A stretch of 64,000 bases of DNA from Phyllobacterium pellucidum. GTDB lineage: Bacteria > Pseudomonadota > Alphaproteobacteria > Rhizobiales > Rhizobiaceae. A program made the translations under genes and the position numbers. The notes under the pieces are model-generated. The model had not been told where the DNA came from. It searched no databases and saw only the letters and a program-made list of their open reading frames with translations. Positions within the stretch are counted from its first letter, which is position 1. The number at the start of each line of letters is the position of its first letter. Positions 50,925-61,008 of this stretch are shown piece after piece. The stretch lies in contig NZ_JABUMX010000001.1 in assembly GCF_013327855.1 (NCBI RefSeq), positions 1 through 64,000 on the forward strand. The letters run 5' to 3'.

Positions 50925-51914
50925 ATGAACATGCACAGCAATTTTGAGGACACGCACAAGCAGAAGCTGACGATCATCGGTGCGCCAATCGAGGAAGGCG
51001 CGGGTCGCCTTGGCGCGCTCATGGGACCGGCAGCCTTGCGCACTGCCGGACTCGTCCGCACGCTTGAGGAATTTGGTCATCCCGTTGAGGACCGCGGCGA
51101 TCTGCAACTGCCTCCGGTCTTGCCTGTGGTTCCAGCCGTTGATGGCCTCGCCCACCATATCGAGCGCATTGCCGCCTGGTCGCGCATGCTCAGCAGCGAA
51201 ACCTATGACGCAATGACCAAGGGGACGTTCCCGATCACTCTCGGCGGCGATCACAGCCTTTCCATGGGCTCGGTGAGCGGCGTTGCCCGCTACTGCGAGG
51301 AACATGGCCGCGAACTCTTCGTGCTGTGGCTGGACGCCCATTCCGATTTCAATACGCCCGCCACCTCGCCTTCCGGCAATATGCATGGCATGTCGGCGGC
51401 ACTTCTTTGCGGCGAACCTGGCCTCGAAGGCGTTTTCGGCGAAGAGCCACGCGGTTTTGTCAAGCCAGAGAATTTGCACCTCTTCGGCATACGCTCGATT
51501 GATGCAACGGAGCGTGTCCTGCTGCGCGAACGCGGAATCGATGTCGTCGACATGCGCCGTATCGATGAATTCGGGGTCGCCAAGCTGATGCGCCGCATCA
51601 TCGAGCGTGTGCAGAAGGCCAATGGCATCCTGCATGTCAGCTTCGACGTCGACTTCATCGACCCGTCCCTTGCTCCCGGCGTCGGCACCACAGTGCCGGG
51701 TGGCGCCACGTTCCGCGAAGCGCACCTGGTCATGGAACTTCTGCACGATTCCGGCGTCGTCGGCTCACTCGACGTGGTCGAACTCAACCCATTCCTCGAC
51801 GAGCGCGGCCGAAGCGCGCTGCTGCTCGTTGATCTCGTTGCCAGCCTGTTCGGCCGGCAGATCTTTGACAAGCCAAACCTTGCTGACCAGAGCGCCGGCG
51901 CGCTCAGCATTTGA
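50925..51914 (+). CDS. rocF: Arginase
   Basis: A 329-residue ureohydrolase splitting arginine into ornithine and urea in the cytoplasm. The manganese ligands lie in LGGDHSLSMG, WLDAHSDFNTP and SFDVDFIDPSLAPG. The NMHGM segment and PGGATFREAHLVMELL are typical. The ATG at 50925 or 50931 is the start; the frame upstream crosses the regulator promoter. It is followed 21 bases later by ornithine aminotransferase, giving a two-step arginine catabolic operon. Confidence 0.95.
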   Translation: MNMHSNFEDTHKQKLTIIGAPIEEGAGRLGALMGPAALRTAGLVRTLEEFGHPVEDRGDLQLPPVLPVVPAVDGLAHHIERIAAWSRMLSSETYDAMTKGTFPITLGGDHSLSMGSVSGVARYCEEHGRELFVLWLDAHSDFNTPATSPSGNMHGMSAALLCGEPGLEGVFGEEPRGFVKPENLHLFGIRSIDATERVLLRERGIDVVDMRRIDEFGVAKLMRRIIERVQKANGILHVSFDVDFIDPSLAPGVGTTVPGGATFREAHLVMELLHDSGVVGSLDVVELNPFLDERGRSALLLVDLVASLFGRQIFDKPNLADQSAGALSI

Positions 51915-51935
51915 TTTTGGCATTAGGAGGACATT

Positions 51936-53147
51936 TTGCTGCACACAGCCGCTGATCTGATTTCAACAGAATCCCGTCTCGGGGCCCATAACTACAAGCC
52001 GCTCGACGTGGTGCTGGAACGCGGTGAAGGCGTTCACGTCTGGGACATCGAGGGCAATCGCTATCTCGATTGCCTCTCCGCCTATTCCGCCGTCAACCAG
52101 GGCCATTGCCATCCAAAGATCCTCAAGGCGATGACCGAGCAGGCGTCGAAACTGACGCTGACGTCCCGCGCCTTCCGCAACGATCAGTTGGCATTGTTCT
52201 ATGAAGAACTTGCTGCCCTTACCGGCTCGCACAAGATTCTGCCGATGAACAGTGGCGCGGAAGCTGTCGAGACCGCGATCAAGGCCGTGCGCAAATGGGG
52301 CTACGAGGTCAAGGGTGTGCCGGAGAATGCCGCCGAGATCATCGTCTGCTCCGACAATTTCCACGGCCGCACCATGGGGATCGTCGGCTTCAGCACCGAT
52401 CCTTCCGCCCGCGACAATTTCGGTCCGTTCGCCCCGGGCTTCAAGGTCGTACCCTTCGGCGATATCGACGCTTTCACTGCAGCGCTGAGCCCCAATACCG
52501 TCGGCTTCCTTGTCGAGCCGATCCAGGGCGAAGCCGGCGTCCTCATTCCGCCAAAAGGCTATTTCACCAAGGTGCGGGAACTGTGCACTGACAATAATGT
52601 CACGCTCATCCTCGACGAAATTCAGACGGGCCTCGGGCGCACCGGCGCGCTGCTCGCCGAGGAGCACGAGGGCATAGAGGCGGATGTGACGCTGATCGGC
52701 AAGGCGCTTTCCGGCGGCTTCTATCCAGTCTCGGCTGTTTTGTCGAACAGCGATGTACTCGGCGTCCTCAAGCCGGGACAACATGGCAGCACGTTCGGCG
52801 GCAATCCGCTCGCCTGCGCCATTGCCCGCGCGGCGCTACGCGTTCTCACGGAAGAGAACATGATCGAAAACTCCCGCAAGGAGGGAGAATACTTCCTCGA
52901 ACAGCTCAAGGGCATTCGCAGCAATATCGTGCGGGAAGTGCGCGGTCGTGGCCTGATGCTTGCGATCGAGCTCAATCCGGAAGCAGGCGGCGCCAATCGT
53001 TTTTGCTACGAACTCAAGGAACGCGGCATCCTCGCCAAGGATACGCACGGCCACACAATCCGTATCGCGCCGCCGCTCGTCATCAAGCGCGACCAGGTCG
53101 ACTGGGCGCTCGAACAGTTCGAAACCGTTCTCACCAGCATGAATTGA
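51936..53147 (+). CDS. rocD: Ornithine aminotransferase
   Basis: A 403-residue class III PLP enzyme turning ornithine and 2-oxoglutarate into glutamate-5-semialdehyde and glutamate. The PLP Lys is in [15 protein letters not shown], with [26 protein letters not shown] and [12 protein letters not shown]. The start is TTG at 51936 with a strong AGGAGG five bases before it. It is downstream of arginase, and a 14-bp hairpin follows the gene. Confidence 0.95.
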   Translation: MLHTAADLISTESRLGAHNYKPLDVVLERGEGVHVWDIEGNRYLDCLSAYSAVNQGHCHPKILKAMTEQASKLTLTSRAFRNDQLALFYEELAALTGSHKILPMNSGAEAVETAIKAVRKWGYEVKGVPENAAEIIVCSDNFHGRTMGIVGFSTDPSARDNFGPFAPGFKVVPFGDIDAFTAALSPNTVGFLVEPIQGEAGVLIPPKGYFTKVRELCTDNNVTLILDEIQTGLGRTGALLAEEHEGIEADVTLIGKALSGGFYPVSAVLSNSDVLGVLKPGQHGSTFGGNPLACAIARAALRVLTEENMIENSRKEGEYFLEQLKGIRSNIVREVRGRGLMLAIELNPEAGGANRFCYELKERGILAKDTHGHTIRIAPPLVIKRDQVDWALEQFETVLTSMN

Positions 53148-53154
53148 TGGCTGC

Positions 53155-53185
53155 GAGGCGCGTGGTTGGTGCAACCACGCGCCTC
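53155..53185. terminator. Terminator hairpin between rocD and the convergent FAD gene
   Basis: A perfect 14-bp stem (53155-53168 with 53172-53185, loop GTG), 7 bases after the rocD stop and 10 bases from the end of the convergent gene, followed on the plus strand by TCTTCTC. It probably serves both directions. Confidence 0.75.
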
Positions 53186-53195
53186 TCTTCTCAGT

Positions 53196-55640
53196 CTACA
53201 TGCGGACGCGCTCAGCCTTCGGATCGTACATCGGCCTCAGGGAAGCCTCCGCCTTCACGCGCTCGCCGGCAATCTCGATCTCATATGCGGAAGCCAGGAC
53301 CTCGTCCGGGTTCTCGCCTTCACTCGGAACGTAGCCAAGCCCGATCGCACCGCCGAGATGGTGGCCGTAATTGCCGGACGTTATGGTTCCGACAATGTTG
53401 CCGTCGCGAACAATGGCTTCGTTGTGGAACAGCAACGGTTCAGGATCGCTCAGCTTGAACTGCACCAAGCGGCGATTGAGGCCCTTGTCCTTCTTGCGAA
53501 GCACCGCTTCCCGGCCAATGAACTCACCCTTGTCAGCCTTGACGGCAAAGCCCAGACCAGCCTCGAGGACATGATCCTCGTCGGTGATGTCATGGCCGAA
53601 ATGCCGGAACGCTTTCTCGATGCGGCAGGAATCGAGCGTGTGCAGGCCGCAGAGCTTCAGACCGAGATCTTGGCCGGCCTCTTCGATGGCTTCGAAGACA
53701 TGCGCCGTCTGATCCGTCGAAACATAAAGTTCCCAACCGAGTTCACCGACGTAAGTCACGCGGTGCGCCCGCGCCAACCCCATGCCGATCTCGATCTCGC
53801 GCGCTGTACCGAAAGGATTGGCCTCGTTGGAAAAGTCATTCGGGCTGATTCTCGTGATCAGTTCGCGCGCCATTGGCCCCATGAGGCAAAGCACCGATTC
53901 CGCTGCCGTCACATCGGTTATGACGACGAACTCATCGCCAAGATGCTTGCGCATCCATGCGAGATCGCGCTGCAGGGTTGCGCCCGGCACAACAGCGAAG
54001 AACGCTGTGTCCGACAGCCGCGTAATCGTAAGGTCGCTCTCGATGCCGCCGCGATTGTTCAGCATTTGCGTATAGACGATACGGCCCGGCTCTACGTCGA
54101 GCTGGTTGGCACAGAGCTTTTGCAGGAAAGCCAAAGCATCGCGCCCCTCGATCCTGATCTTGCCGAACGACGTCATATCGAAGAGGCCGACGCCATTGCG
54201 CACGGCGAGATGCTCGTCACGCTGGTTGTCGAACCAGTTCTGCCGCTTCCAGGAATAGCGATACTCCGGTTCCTGGCCTTCGCGGGCAAACCAGTTGGCA
54301 CGTTCCCAGCCGGCGACCTCGCCAAAGACCGCACCGCGCTGCTTCAAATGCTCATGGATCGGCGAGCGCCTAACATTGCGCGACGTTGCCATCTGCCGGT
54401 ACGGAAAATGGTCGGCGTAGAGCAGCCCAAGCGTTTCGGAGACACGCTCTTTCAGGTACCGCCGGTTCTTCTGGAACGGCTGCGCCCGGCGGATATCGAC
54501 CTCCCAAAGGTCGAAGGGCGCCTCGCCGTCGTGGATCCACTGCGCCAGCGCCATGCCAGCCCCGCCCGATGACACGATGCCGATGGAATTATAGCCCGCG
54601 GCAACCCAATAGCCGCCAAGTTCCGGTGCTTCGCCGAGATAGTAACGATCGTCGGGAGTAAAACTTTCCGGACCATTGAAAAACGTATGGATGCCCGCCG
54701 TCCCGAGCATGGGCATGCGGTTGACGCCCATTTCGAGGATGGGTTCGAAGTGTTCGAAATCCTCCGGCAATTGATCGAAGCAGAAATCTTCGGAGATGCC
54801 GTTCATGCCCCACGGCTTGGCAACCGGCTCGAACGCGCCAAGCATCATCTTGCCGGCGTCTTCCTTGTAATAGGCGCATTCATCGGGGACACGCAGCACA
54901 GGCAGCCGACCAAGTCCTTCAATCGCCTCCGTCACCAGATAAAAGTGCTCGCAAGCGTGGAGCGGTACAGTCACACCTGACGTGGCGGCGAGATCGCGTG
55001 CCCACATACCGGCGCAGTTGATGACGACATCGGTTTCAATCGTGCCCTGCTCATCCCCCTTCGACCAGGAAACACCAGCGACACGGCCATTCTTCTTCAG
55101 AACGTTGGTCACCTTAACATTCTCTACGATCCTCGCGCCGCGCTGGCGTGCGCCCTTGGCAAGCGCCATGGCGATATTGGCCGGATCGCACTGGCCGTCG
55201 AGCGGCAGGTGCACTGCTCCGATGACATCCTCGACATTAAGATGCGGATACATCTCCTTGACTTCTCTAGGAGAAATCTCCCGCACATCTACATCGAAGG
55301 CGCGGGCGAGCGATGCTTGCCGGTAAATTTCGTGCTTGCGCTCCTCGGTGAGCGCGACCGTGATCGACCCGACCTGGCGCATGCCGGTCGCGACCTCAGT
55401 TTCGGCTTCCAGCTTGACGTAGAGGTCGGCCGAATACTTTGCGAGGCGCGTCATGTTCTGCGATGCACGCAACTGACCGATCAGACCGGCGGCATGCCAT
55501 GTCGTGCCTGAGGTTAGCTGCTTGCGTTCGAGGAGGACGATGTCGGTCCAGCCGAGCTTCGCCAGATGATAGGCAACGGAGCAGCCCGATACGCCGCCGC
55601 CGATGATGACGGCCCGTGCCTTGGTGGGAAGCGAACTCAT
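53196..55640 (-). CDS. FAD-dependent demethylating dehydrogenase (dimethylglycine/sarcosine type), copy 2
   Basis: An 814-residue two-domain enzyme. The N-terminal DAO-type FAD domain starts with VIIGGGVSGCSVAYHLAK; TTWHAAG (His49) corresponds to the His that binds FAD covalently in dimethylglycine and sarcosine dehydrogenases. The C-terminal half (about 430-814) is GcvT/aminomethyltransferase-like and should pass the one-carbon unit to tetrahydrofolate. Its ATG overlaps the stop of the upstream paralogue by four bases. With the Rieske gene it fits N-demethylation of dimethylglycine or sarcosine; which step it takes is not determined. Confidence 0.85.
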   Translation of the reverse strand: MSSLPTKARAVIIGGGVSGCSVAYHLAKLGWTDIVLLERKQLTSGTTWHAAGLIGQLRASQNMTRLAKYSADLYVKLEAETEVATGMRQVGSITVALTEERKHEIYRQASLARAFDVDVREISPREVKEMYPHLNVEDVIGAVHLPLDGQCDPANIAMALAKGARQRGARIVENVKVTNVLKKNGRVAGVSWSKGDEQGTIETDVVINCAGMWARDLAATSGVTVPLHACEHFYLVTEAIEGLGRLPVLRVPDECAYYKEDAGKMMLGAFEPVAKPWGMNGISEDFCFDQLPEDFEHFEPILEMGVNRMPMLGTAGIHTFFNGPESFTPDDRYYLGEAPELGGYWVAAGYNSIGIVSSGGAGMALAQWIHDGEAPFDLWEVDIRRAQPFQKNRRYLKERVSETLGLLYADHFPYRQMATSRNVRRSPIHEHLKQRGAVFGEVAGWERANWFAREGQEPEYRYSWKRQNWFDNQRDEHLAVRNGVGLFDMTSFGKIRIEGRDALAFLQKLCANQLDVEPGRIVYTQMLNNRGGIESDLTITRLSDTAFFAVVPGATLQRDLAWMRKHLGDEFVVITDVTAAESVLCLMGPMARELITRISPNDFSNEANPFGTAREIEIGMGLARAHRVTYVGELGWELYVSTDQTAHVFEAIEEAGQDLGLKLCGLHTLDSCRIEKAFRHFGHDITDEDHVLEAGLGFAVKADKGEFIGREAVLRKKDKGLNRRLVQFKLSDPEPLLFHNEAIVRDGNIVGTITSGNYGHHLGGAIGLGYVPSEGENPDEVLASAYEIEIAGERVKAEASLRPMYDPKAERVRM

Positions 55641-58084
55641 GCGCGGATTCTTTCGTTCTTGGGATCCCAGAGGGGCTGGTCAGGATGCACAACAGCCTTG
55701 CGGCGCTCGCCGAAGATTTCGACTTCGATCTCGGTGCCGGGCTCGGTCAGTTCGGTCTTGAGCATGCCGAGCGCGATCGACTTGTCGATCCGGTGGCCCC
55801 AACCCCCGGACGTCGTCTCGCCGACAATATTGCCGTTGTGCCAGAGGGTCGACATATAGGGCGCGTCGCAATCACCGGCATCGACGGTCAACGTGACAAA
55901 GCGTTTGTCCACACCGCCCTGCTTTTCGCTCTCAAGCGCAGCCTTGCCGAGGAAGTTGGGCTTTTCCCATTTGACAAATCGTTCGAGCCCGCTTTGCAAC
56001 GGCGTATAGTCGGTCGAAAGATCGCCTTTCCAGGCGCGATAACCTTTCTCGAGCCGCAGCGAGTCGAGCGCGAACATGCCGAACGGCTTGATCCCGTATT
56101 TCTGCCCAGCCTCCCAGATCGCGTCGAAGATCGCCGCGGTGTCCGCAACTTTCGTGTGCACCTCCCAGCCGAGTTCCCCCGCGAACGACACGCGCACGAG
56201 CTGGCAGTGCCGTCCGGCGATCTGCGTCGACTGGTGCGTCAGCCAGGGCCGGTCGAGTTCGGCGTCGCATACATCCTTGAAGAGGTCCCGTGCCTTCGGA
56301 CCGGTGACGATCTGGCAGGAGAGCTGCTCGGTCACATTGTCGATGCTGATTGCGCTTCCCGCGGGCAGGTGCTTGACCAGCCAGTCGCGATCATGCCACT
56401 CCGCAACGGCCGCCGTGATGAGGAAGAAGAGATTTTCGTCGATCGCCATGATCGACATTTCCGTGACGACGCGGCCCTTGTCGTCGGCGAAATAGGCAAG
56501 GCCGATCCGGCCGGGCTTGGGGACGATACCGGTAATGAGCGTCGCGAGCCATTCACGCGCGCCCTCGCCGCTCACGCGAAAACGCGTGAAACCCGGCAGA
56601 TCGAGGATTCCGACTGCGTCGCGCACCGCGTGGCATTCCTCGCGAATACGCTCGTGCCAAGGTCCATTGCGCGAGAAGGTCTGGGTCGCTTCCTCGGATG
56701 TGTCGTCACCGGGCCTCGCATACCAGTTCGCGCGTTCCCAGCCGTTGTAAGGCCCGAATTGACCGCCGAGCTTGGCGATACGGTCATGGAGTGGCGAGAG
56801 CTTCTTGTTGCGGCCCGCAGGCCAGGTGTGGCGCGGAAAATGGATCGCATATTCGTGGCCATAGACTTCGAGTCCCTTGGCAACGCAATAATCGGGATCG
56901 GTGAAACCGGTGAAGCGGCGCGGATCGCATGACCACATGTCCCACTCGGTGGCGCCTTCCGTCACCCATTCGGCAAGCACCTTGCCGGCGCCGCCTGCCT
57001 GGGCGATGCCGAAGGTGAAGACGCAGGCCTCGAAGGCATTGGGAACGCCGGGCATTGGCCCGATCAGCGGATTGCCATCCGGCGCATAGGGGATGGGGCC
57101 GTTGATGATCTTGGAAAGGCCGGCAGTGCCGAGGATCGGCACGCGGGCAATGGCATCGTTCAAATACCAGTCGAGACGTTCAAGATCGTCCGGAAAGAGC
57201 TGGAACGAGAAATCGTCAGGCATCGGATCATCCGGCGTCGCCCAATGTGCGCGGCAGTTTCGCTCATAGGGCCCGAGATTCATGCCGTTCTTTTCCTGGC
57301 GCAGATAATAGGACGAATCGACGTCGCGCAGCAGCGGCAGCTTGTGGCCATTCTCGCGTGTCCAGGCGGCGATCTCGGGAATTTCGTCGAATAGCAGATA
57401 TTGATGGCTCATGACCATCATCGGCACGTCACGGCCAAACAGCTTGCCGATTTCCTGAGCGCGGTAGCCGGCGGCATTGACGACATATTCGCAGCGGATC
57501 TCGCCCTGCGGTGTCGCGATCACCCACTCGTCCTTGTCGCGGCGCGCACCCGTCACGGGGCAGAAGCGGATGATCTTCGCGCCCATGTCGCGCGCACCCT
57601 TCGCAAGCGCTTGTGTCAGCTGCGCCGGATCGATGTCACCGTCGTTCGGATCGTAGAGTGCGCCGGCAAGTTCGTGCGTCGCGATGAACGGATAGCGCCC
57701 GTTGATTTCATCGACGCCGAGCACGTCGATATCCATGCCCTGATAGCGGCCCATGCTCTTGACGCGTTCGAACTCGCGCATGCGCTCCTTGCTATGGGCA
57801 AGGCGCAGCGAGCCGGTCACATGATAGTTCATGGGATAATCGACTTCGGCGGCAAGATTGCGATAAAGCTGCGCCGAATAGCGCTGCATGTTCATGACCG
57901 ACCACGAAGCCGAGAAAGTTGGAACGTTGCCGGCGGCATGCCATGTCGAACCCGAGGTCAATTCATTCTTTTCGAGCAGGACGCAATCGGTCCAGCCGGC
58001 CTTGGCGAGGTGATAAAGCGCGGAAACGCCGACCGCTCCGCCACCGATGATGACGACGCGCGCCGACGTTGGAAACTCAGACAT
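55637..58084 (-). CDS. FAD-dependent demethylating dehydrogenase (dimethylglycine/sarcosine type), copy 1
   Basis: An 815-residue paralogue of the following gene with the same architecture: FAD motif VIIGGGAVGVSALYHLAK, STWHAAG with His49, and a GcvT-like C-terminal half (FAGELGWEVHTKVAD, LRLEKGYRAWKGDLSTDYTPL). It lies 41 bases downstream of the Rieske gene and is coupled by ATGA to copy 2. The tandem pair probably removes successive methyl groups (dimethylglycine, then sarcosine), but substrate order is inference. Confidence 0.85.
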   Translation of the reverse strand: MSEFPTSARVVIIGGGAVGVSALYHLAKAGWTDCVLLEKNELTSGSTWHAAGNVPTFSASWSVMNMQRYSAQLYRNLAAEVDYPMNYHVTGSLRLAHSKERMREFERVKSMGRYQGMDIDVLGVDEINGRYPFIATHELAGALYDPNDGDIDPAQLTQALAKGARDMGAKIIRFCPVTGARRDKDEWVIATPQGEIRCEYVVNAAGYRAQEIGKLFGRDVPMMVMSHQYLLFDEIPEIAAWTRENGHKLPLLRDVDSSYYLRQEKNGMNLGPYERNCRAHWATPDDPMPDDFSFQLFPDDLERLDWYLNDAIARVPILGTAGLSKIINGPIPYAPDGNPLIGPMPGVPNAFEACVFTFGIAQAGGAGKVLAEWVTEGATEWDMWSCDPRRFTGFTDPDYCVAKGLEVYGHEYAIHFPRHTWPAGRNKKLSPLHDRIAKLGGQFGPYNGWERANWYARPGDDTSEEATQTFSRNGPWHERIREECHAVRDAVGILDLPGFTRFRVSGEGAREWLATLITGIVPKPGRIGLAYFADDKGRVVTEMSIMAIDENLFFLITAAVAEWHDRDWLVKHLPAGSAISIDNVTEQLSCQIVTGPKARDLFKDVCDAELDRPWLTHQSTQIAGRHCQLVRVSFAGELGWEVHTKVADTAAIFDAIWEAGQKYGIKPFGMFALDSLRLEKGYRAWKGDLSTDYTPLQSGLERFVKWEKPNFLGKAALESEKQGGVDKRFVTLTVDAGDCDAPYMSTLWHNGNIVGETTSGGWGHRIDKSIALGMLKTELTEPGTEIEVEIFGERRKAVVHPDQPLWDPKNERIRA

Positions 58085-58125
58085 ATAAATTCTCCCGTGG
58101 TCTCATGCCATTTTCGGGGCCGGGT

Positions 58126-59358
58126 TCAAGCCCGACCGATTTCATCGAGGTACCACTGGATGTACCGCAACTCGTTATATTCCATTGGCGCAATCGGGCC
58201 CGGCACAAAATAGTTCGACCGCACGCCCCGCGCCGTATGTTCGATGATCGTCTTGTCCTCTGCCGTCGTCACTTTCCACAGCCAGGTCAGCTTTTCGAGA
58301 TCGTAGTCCTTGCCTTCCTCGGCATCGCCGCGCACCAGCCAGATCAGTTCCATCTCGCAGGTATCGACCGTCTTCGGGATGAAGCGGTAAATCATGCCAT
58401 GATCGGGATAGCAGACGAGGAAGCTGGTGCCGCCGAGGTGAATGGAGGTCACGCCGCCATCGAACTCGGTGAAACGGCCCATGAGCGGCGCAACGGGTGA
58501 TCCGTCTTCGCTGCCGCTCTTGACGCCGTCGTAGAGCGCATAGCGGAACGTGTGGATCGCTTCCTTACCCTGCGCGGAATTCTGCCAGTTGTCGCCGGTC
58601 GCAATGTCTATGCCGAGCGCGCAGGTGCGCTGCTCCATCTTGGCATTGAGTTCGACGATCTTCTCCGCCGGCTGTTCCAGCGCATGGGTCTGCGAGTATT
58701 CCGGATGCGCTGGACCGCAGTGGTAGCATTCCACATAATTCTCGACTGCAAGCTTCCAGTTGGCATCGACGGCATAGGTTTCGCGATACGCCACCTTGGC
58801 GTCGCCCCAGCCATATTGACCGCAGGTGGTGCGCAGCGACTGCTCGATAATCGAGAAGTCCAGAGGTTCGTCGGCAAAGCAGATGAAAATCAGGCCATCC
58901 GCAACGCGGACATGCAGCTTCTTGAGGCCGTGCGCCGTACGGTCGAAGTCGCGCGGCATCAGGCGCGCGGCGCGAAGGCTGCCGTCATTGGCATAGGTCC
59001 AGGCATGATAGGGGCAGACGAAGAATCGGGCGTTGCCCTTCTGCTTGGTGCAGACCTCCGCGCCGCGATGGCGGCAGACATTCAGGAACGCATGGATCGA
59101 ACCATCTTCGGTGCGCGAAACGATGATCGCTTCGGCGTCGATCTTGAACAATTCGAAATCACCCGCGTTCGGGATGATGCTGGCATGGCCGATGCAATGC
59201 CAATGACGCCGAAAGACCCTCTCCATATCAAGGGCATAGACGTCCGGATCCATGTAGAAGGCGCGCACGAGGCCATGCCCTGGCCGATGATCGGCCACCA
59301 GACGATCAATCTTGTCCAGAGCCGGTGCAAGTTCTGCAAAAGCCTGTTCCGCCGCCAT
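58126..59358 (-). CDS. gbcA: Rieske non-heme iron oxygenase, glycine-betaine demethylase-like
   Basis: A 410-residue alpha subunit of a ring-hydroxylating-type oxygenase. The Rieske [2Fe-2S] ligands are Cys95/His97 (CRH) and Cys115/His118 (CPYH). The mononuclear iron site is NYVECYHCGPAHPE (His213, His218). Family members beside dimethylglycine dehydrogenase genes demethylate glycine betaine or stachydrine; position and the downstream carnitine genes favour betaine. The electron-donating reductase (GbcB) is not in the window. It is divergent from a LysR gene. Confidence 0.85.
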   Translation of the reverse strand: MAAEQAFAELAPALDKIDRLVADHRPGHGLVRAFYMDPDVYALDMERVFRRHWHCIGHASIIPNAGDFELFKIDAEAIIVSRTEDGSIHAFLNVCRHRGAEVCTKQKGNARFFVCPYHAWTYANDGSLRAARLMPRDFDRTAHGLKKLHVRVADGLIFICFADEPLDFSIIEQSLRTTCGQYGWGDAKVAYRETYAVDANWKLAVENYVECYHCGPAHPEYSQTHALEQPAEKIVELNAKMEQRTCALGIDIATGDNWQNSAQGKEAIHTFRYALYDGVKSGSEDGSPVAPLMGRFTEFDGGVTSIHLGGTSFLVCYPDHGMIYRFIPKTVDTCEMELIWLVRGDAEEGKDYDLEKLTWLWKVTTAEDKTIIEHTARGVRSNYFVPGPIAPMEYNELRYIQWYLDEIGRA

Positions 59359-59419
59359 TTCATTCTCCGAAAAAGATTGTTTCTGGACGCTTATTGTTTC
59401 TCAGGTGCGTCGCAGTTTA

Positions 59420-59445
59420 GAATGATTCCGCATTGAGCGGCATTC
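59420..59445. promoter_or_regulatory. Dyad operator between gbcA and the LysR gene
   Basis: GAATG (59420-59424) pairs with CATTC (59441-59445) and CCGC (59428-59431) with GCGG (59437-59440), with a three-base bulge in the left arm. It sits between the two divergent starts, as LysR-type operators do. Confidence 0.5.
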
Positions 59446-59512
59446 AAGCGATGGTTGCTCATAAAGACATGAATTATTCTCACGCATCTGATTTCGACAA
59501 GGTTTCTCCGCC

Positions 59513-60421
59513 ATGATGTCCAAACCCCGGATACCCCCGCTCGGCTCCTTGCGGGCATTCGAGGCATCGGCGCGGCTGCTGAGCTTCCGTCTGGCAGGCG
59601 ATGAACTTGGGGTCACGCAGTCGGCGATAAGTCACCGCATCTCGGAACTCGAGACGATCCTCGGGGTCAAGCTTTTCGAGCGGCTGCCGCGGGGCGTTTC
59701 GCTTACCGACGCCGGCACGCTCTACTACCCCTACATGCGCGATGCCTTCGAGAAGATCGCGCGTGGCAGCGCGCTGATCAATCGGCTCGGCACGACGGAC
59801 GATCTTGCGATCGAAACCTACTCGACCTTCGCAATACGCTGGCTCATCCCGCGCCTTTCCGATTTCCGCAAGGTCAATTCCAATCTGGCCATCCGCATCG
59901 GCACCAGCCAACTCGATTGGGAGCTCAATATCGACAGTTCCGATATCGGCATCATCCATACGACGCGGCCGGAGCGGCTCAATCTGCACTACCGGTTGCT
60001 GGCCAAGGCGGAGATGTTTCCGGTCTGCAATCCGCAGGTGGCGGCACGCATGGGTGGAGGCGACGCCAAGGCATTGAGCAATGTGCCGCGCCTCGCACTC
60101 TATACCTCGCCGGAAGATTGGGGGACGTGGCTTGAGGCCGCGAACATCGCCGATACGGGCCGCGCTGTCACATTGAAGTTCGACACCTACCTCGCCGCCT
60201 TGCAATCGGCCCTCGACGGCCAAGGCGTGTGCGTTGCACCGGATTTCCTGGTCGCCGACGACCTCAGGGCCGGACGCCTCGTCGCGCCATTCGCGCTGAG
60301 GGTGCCGCAGCCCGGCGCATGGTACATGATCTGCCGTAAGGAGCGGGTCGGCGAGGCCAGAATCCGGCAATTCGAACGCTGGCTCGTCGAACAATTCGGC
60401 GGTGAACCTATTTCTTCTTGA
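59513..60421 (+). CDS. LysR family (GcvA-like) transcriptional regulator
   Basis: A 302-residue regulator. The N-terminal winged HTH is LGSLRAFEASARLLSFRLAGDELGVTQSAISHRISELE and the C-terminal domain is a periplasmic-binding-fold effector domain. The PPLGSLRAFEASARLLSF start is typical of the GcvA subgroup. Divergent placement from gbcA suggests control of the betaine demethylation genes. Its 3' end overlaps that of the convergent thioesterase by 14 bases. Confidence 0.9.
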   Translation: MMSKPRIPPLGSLRAFEASARLLSFRLAGDELGVTQSAISHRISELETILGVKLFERLPRGVSLTDAGTLYYPYMRDAFEKIARGSALINRLGTTDDLAIETYSTFAIRWLIPRLSDFRKVNSNLAIRIGTSQLDWELNIDSSDIGIIHTTRPERLNLHYRLLAKAEMFPVCNPQVAARMGGGDAKALSNVPRLALYTSPEDWGTWLEAANIADTGRAVTLKFDTYLAALQSALDGQGVCVAPDFLVADDLRAGRLVAPFALRVPQPGAWYMICRKERVGEARIRQFERWLVEQFGGEPISS

Positions 60422-60899
60422 TGCCGATCGCCCGGCCGACGCGATCCGGCGCCGGCAGTTGGGCGTGTTCCTTCATATAAAACTCAAGCTTGGGCAGCAC
60501 GTCTTCCGGAAACGGCGTCACTTTCGGCCCGCTCATGTCGACATGCAGCGAGAGCACCTCGCACGTTGCCGCAACCCAGCCATCCTTATGGATGATTTCA
60601 AGATAGGTGTGCAGTCGCTTGCTGTCATAATCGATGAGCTGGTTGGTGACGGTCACGACATCATCAAGGTGGAGCTCCTGCACGTAGCAGATGTGCACCT
60701 CGGCCGTGTAGATCGTCAGCTTCCGCTCGGCCGCGTATGTGGGGCCAAAACCGAGCTCCGACAGGAACTCGTCGCCGCCCCTGTCAAAGACGACATTGTA
60801 ATAAGCCATGTTGAGATGGCCGTTATAGTCGATCCATTCCTTCTCGATGGGGATGGGCGCCGAATGATAGAGTTCAGCGTCTCGATTGGTTGCTAGCAT
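60408..60899 (-). CDS. cdhB: Hot-dog thioesterase, probable betainyl-CoA thioesterase
   Basis: A 163-residue 4HBT-type thioesterase. The catalytic Asp is Asp24 in EWIDYNGHLNMAYYN, followed by VHICYVQELHLDDVVTV. Next to a CdhR-type regulator, a BKACE enzyme and carnitine dehydrogenase, it fits the CdhB role: release of glycine betaine from betainyl-CoA. The start at 60899 (MLATNRDAEL) follows GAGGACC. It lies 109 bases downstream of the regulator gene on the same strand. Confidence 0.8.
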   Translation of the reverse strand: MLATNRDAELYHSAPIPIEKEWIDYNGHLNMAYYNVVFDRGGDEFLSELGFGPTYAAERKLTIYTAEVHICYVQELHLDDVVTVTNQLIDYDSKRLHTYLEIIHKDGWVAATCEVLSLHVDMSGPKVTPFPEDVLPKLEFYMKEHAQLPAPDRVGRAIGIKKK

Positions 60900-61008
60900 G
60901 TTATGGTCCTCGTTCTTGGCGAGCCGACGCCTGTCGATCGCTGGATTTGAAACATGGGTGCCTCGCCTTCCGCTGTGCCAAAAGCGACGAGCCGTGGCGG
61001 TTCCCTCA

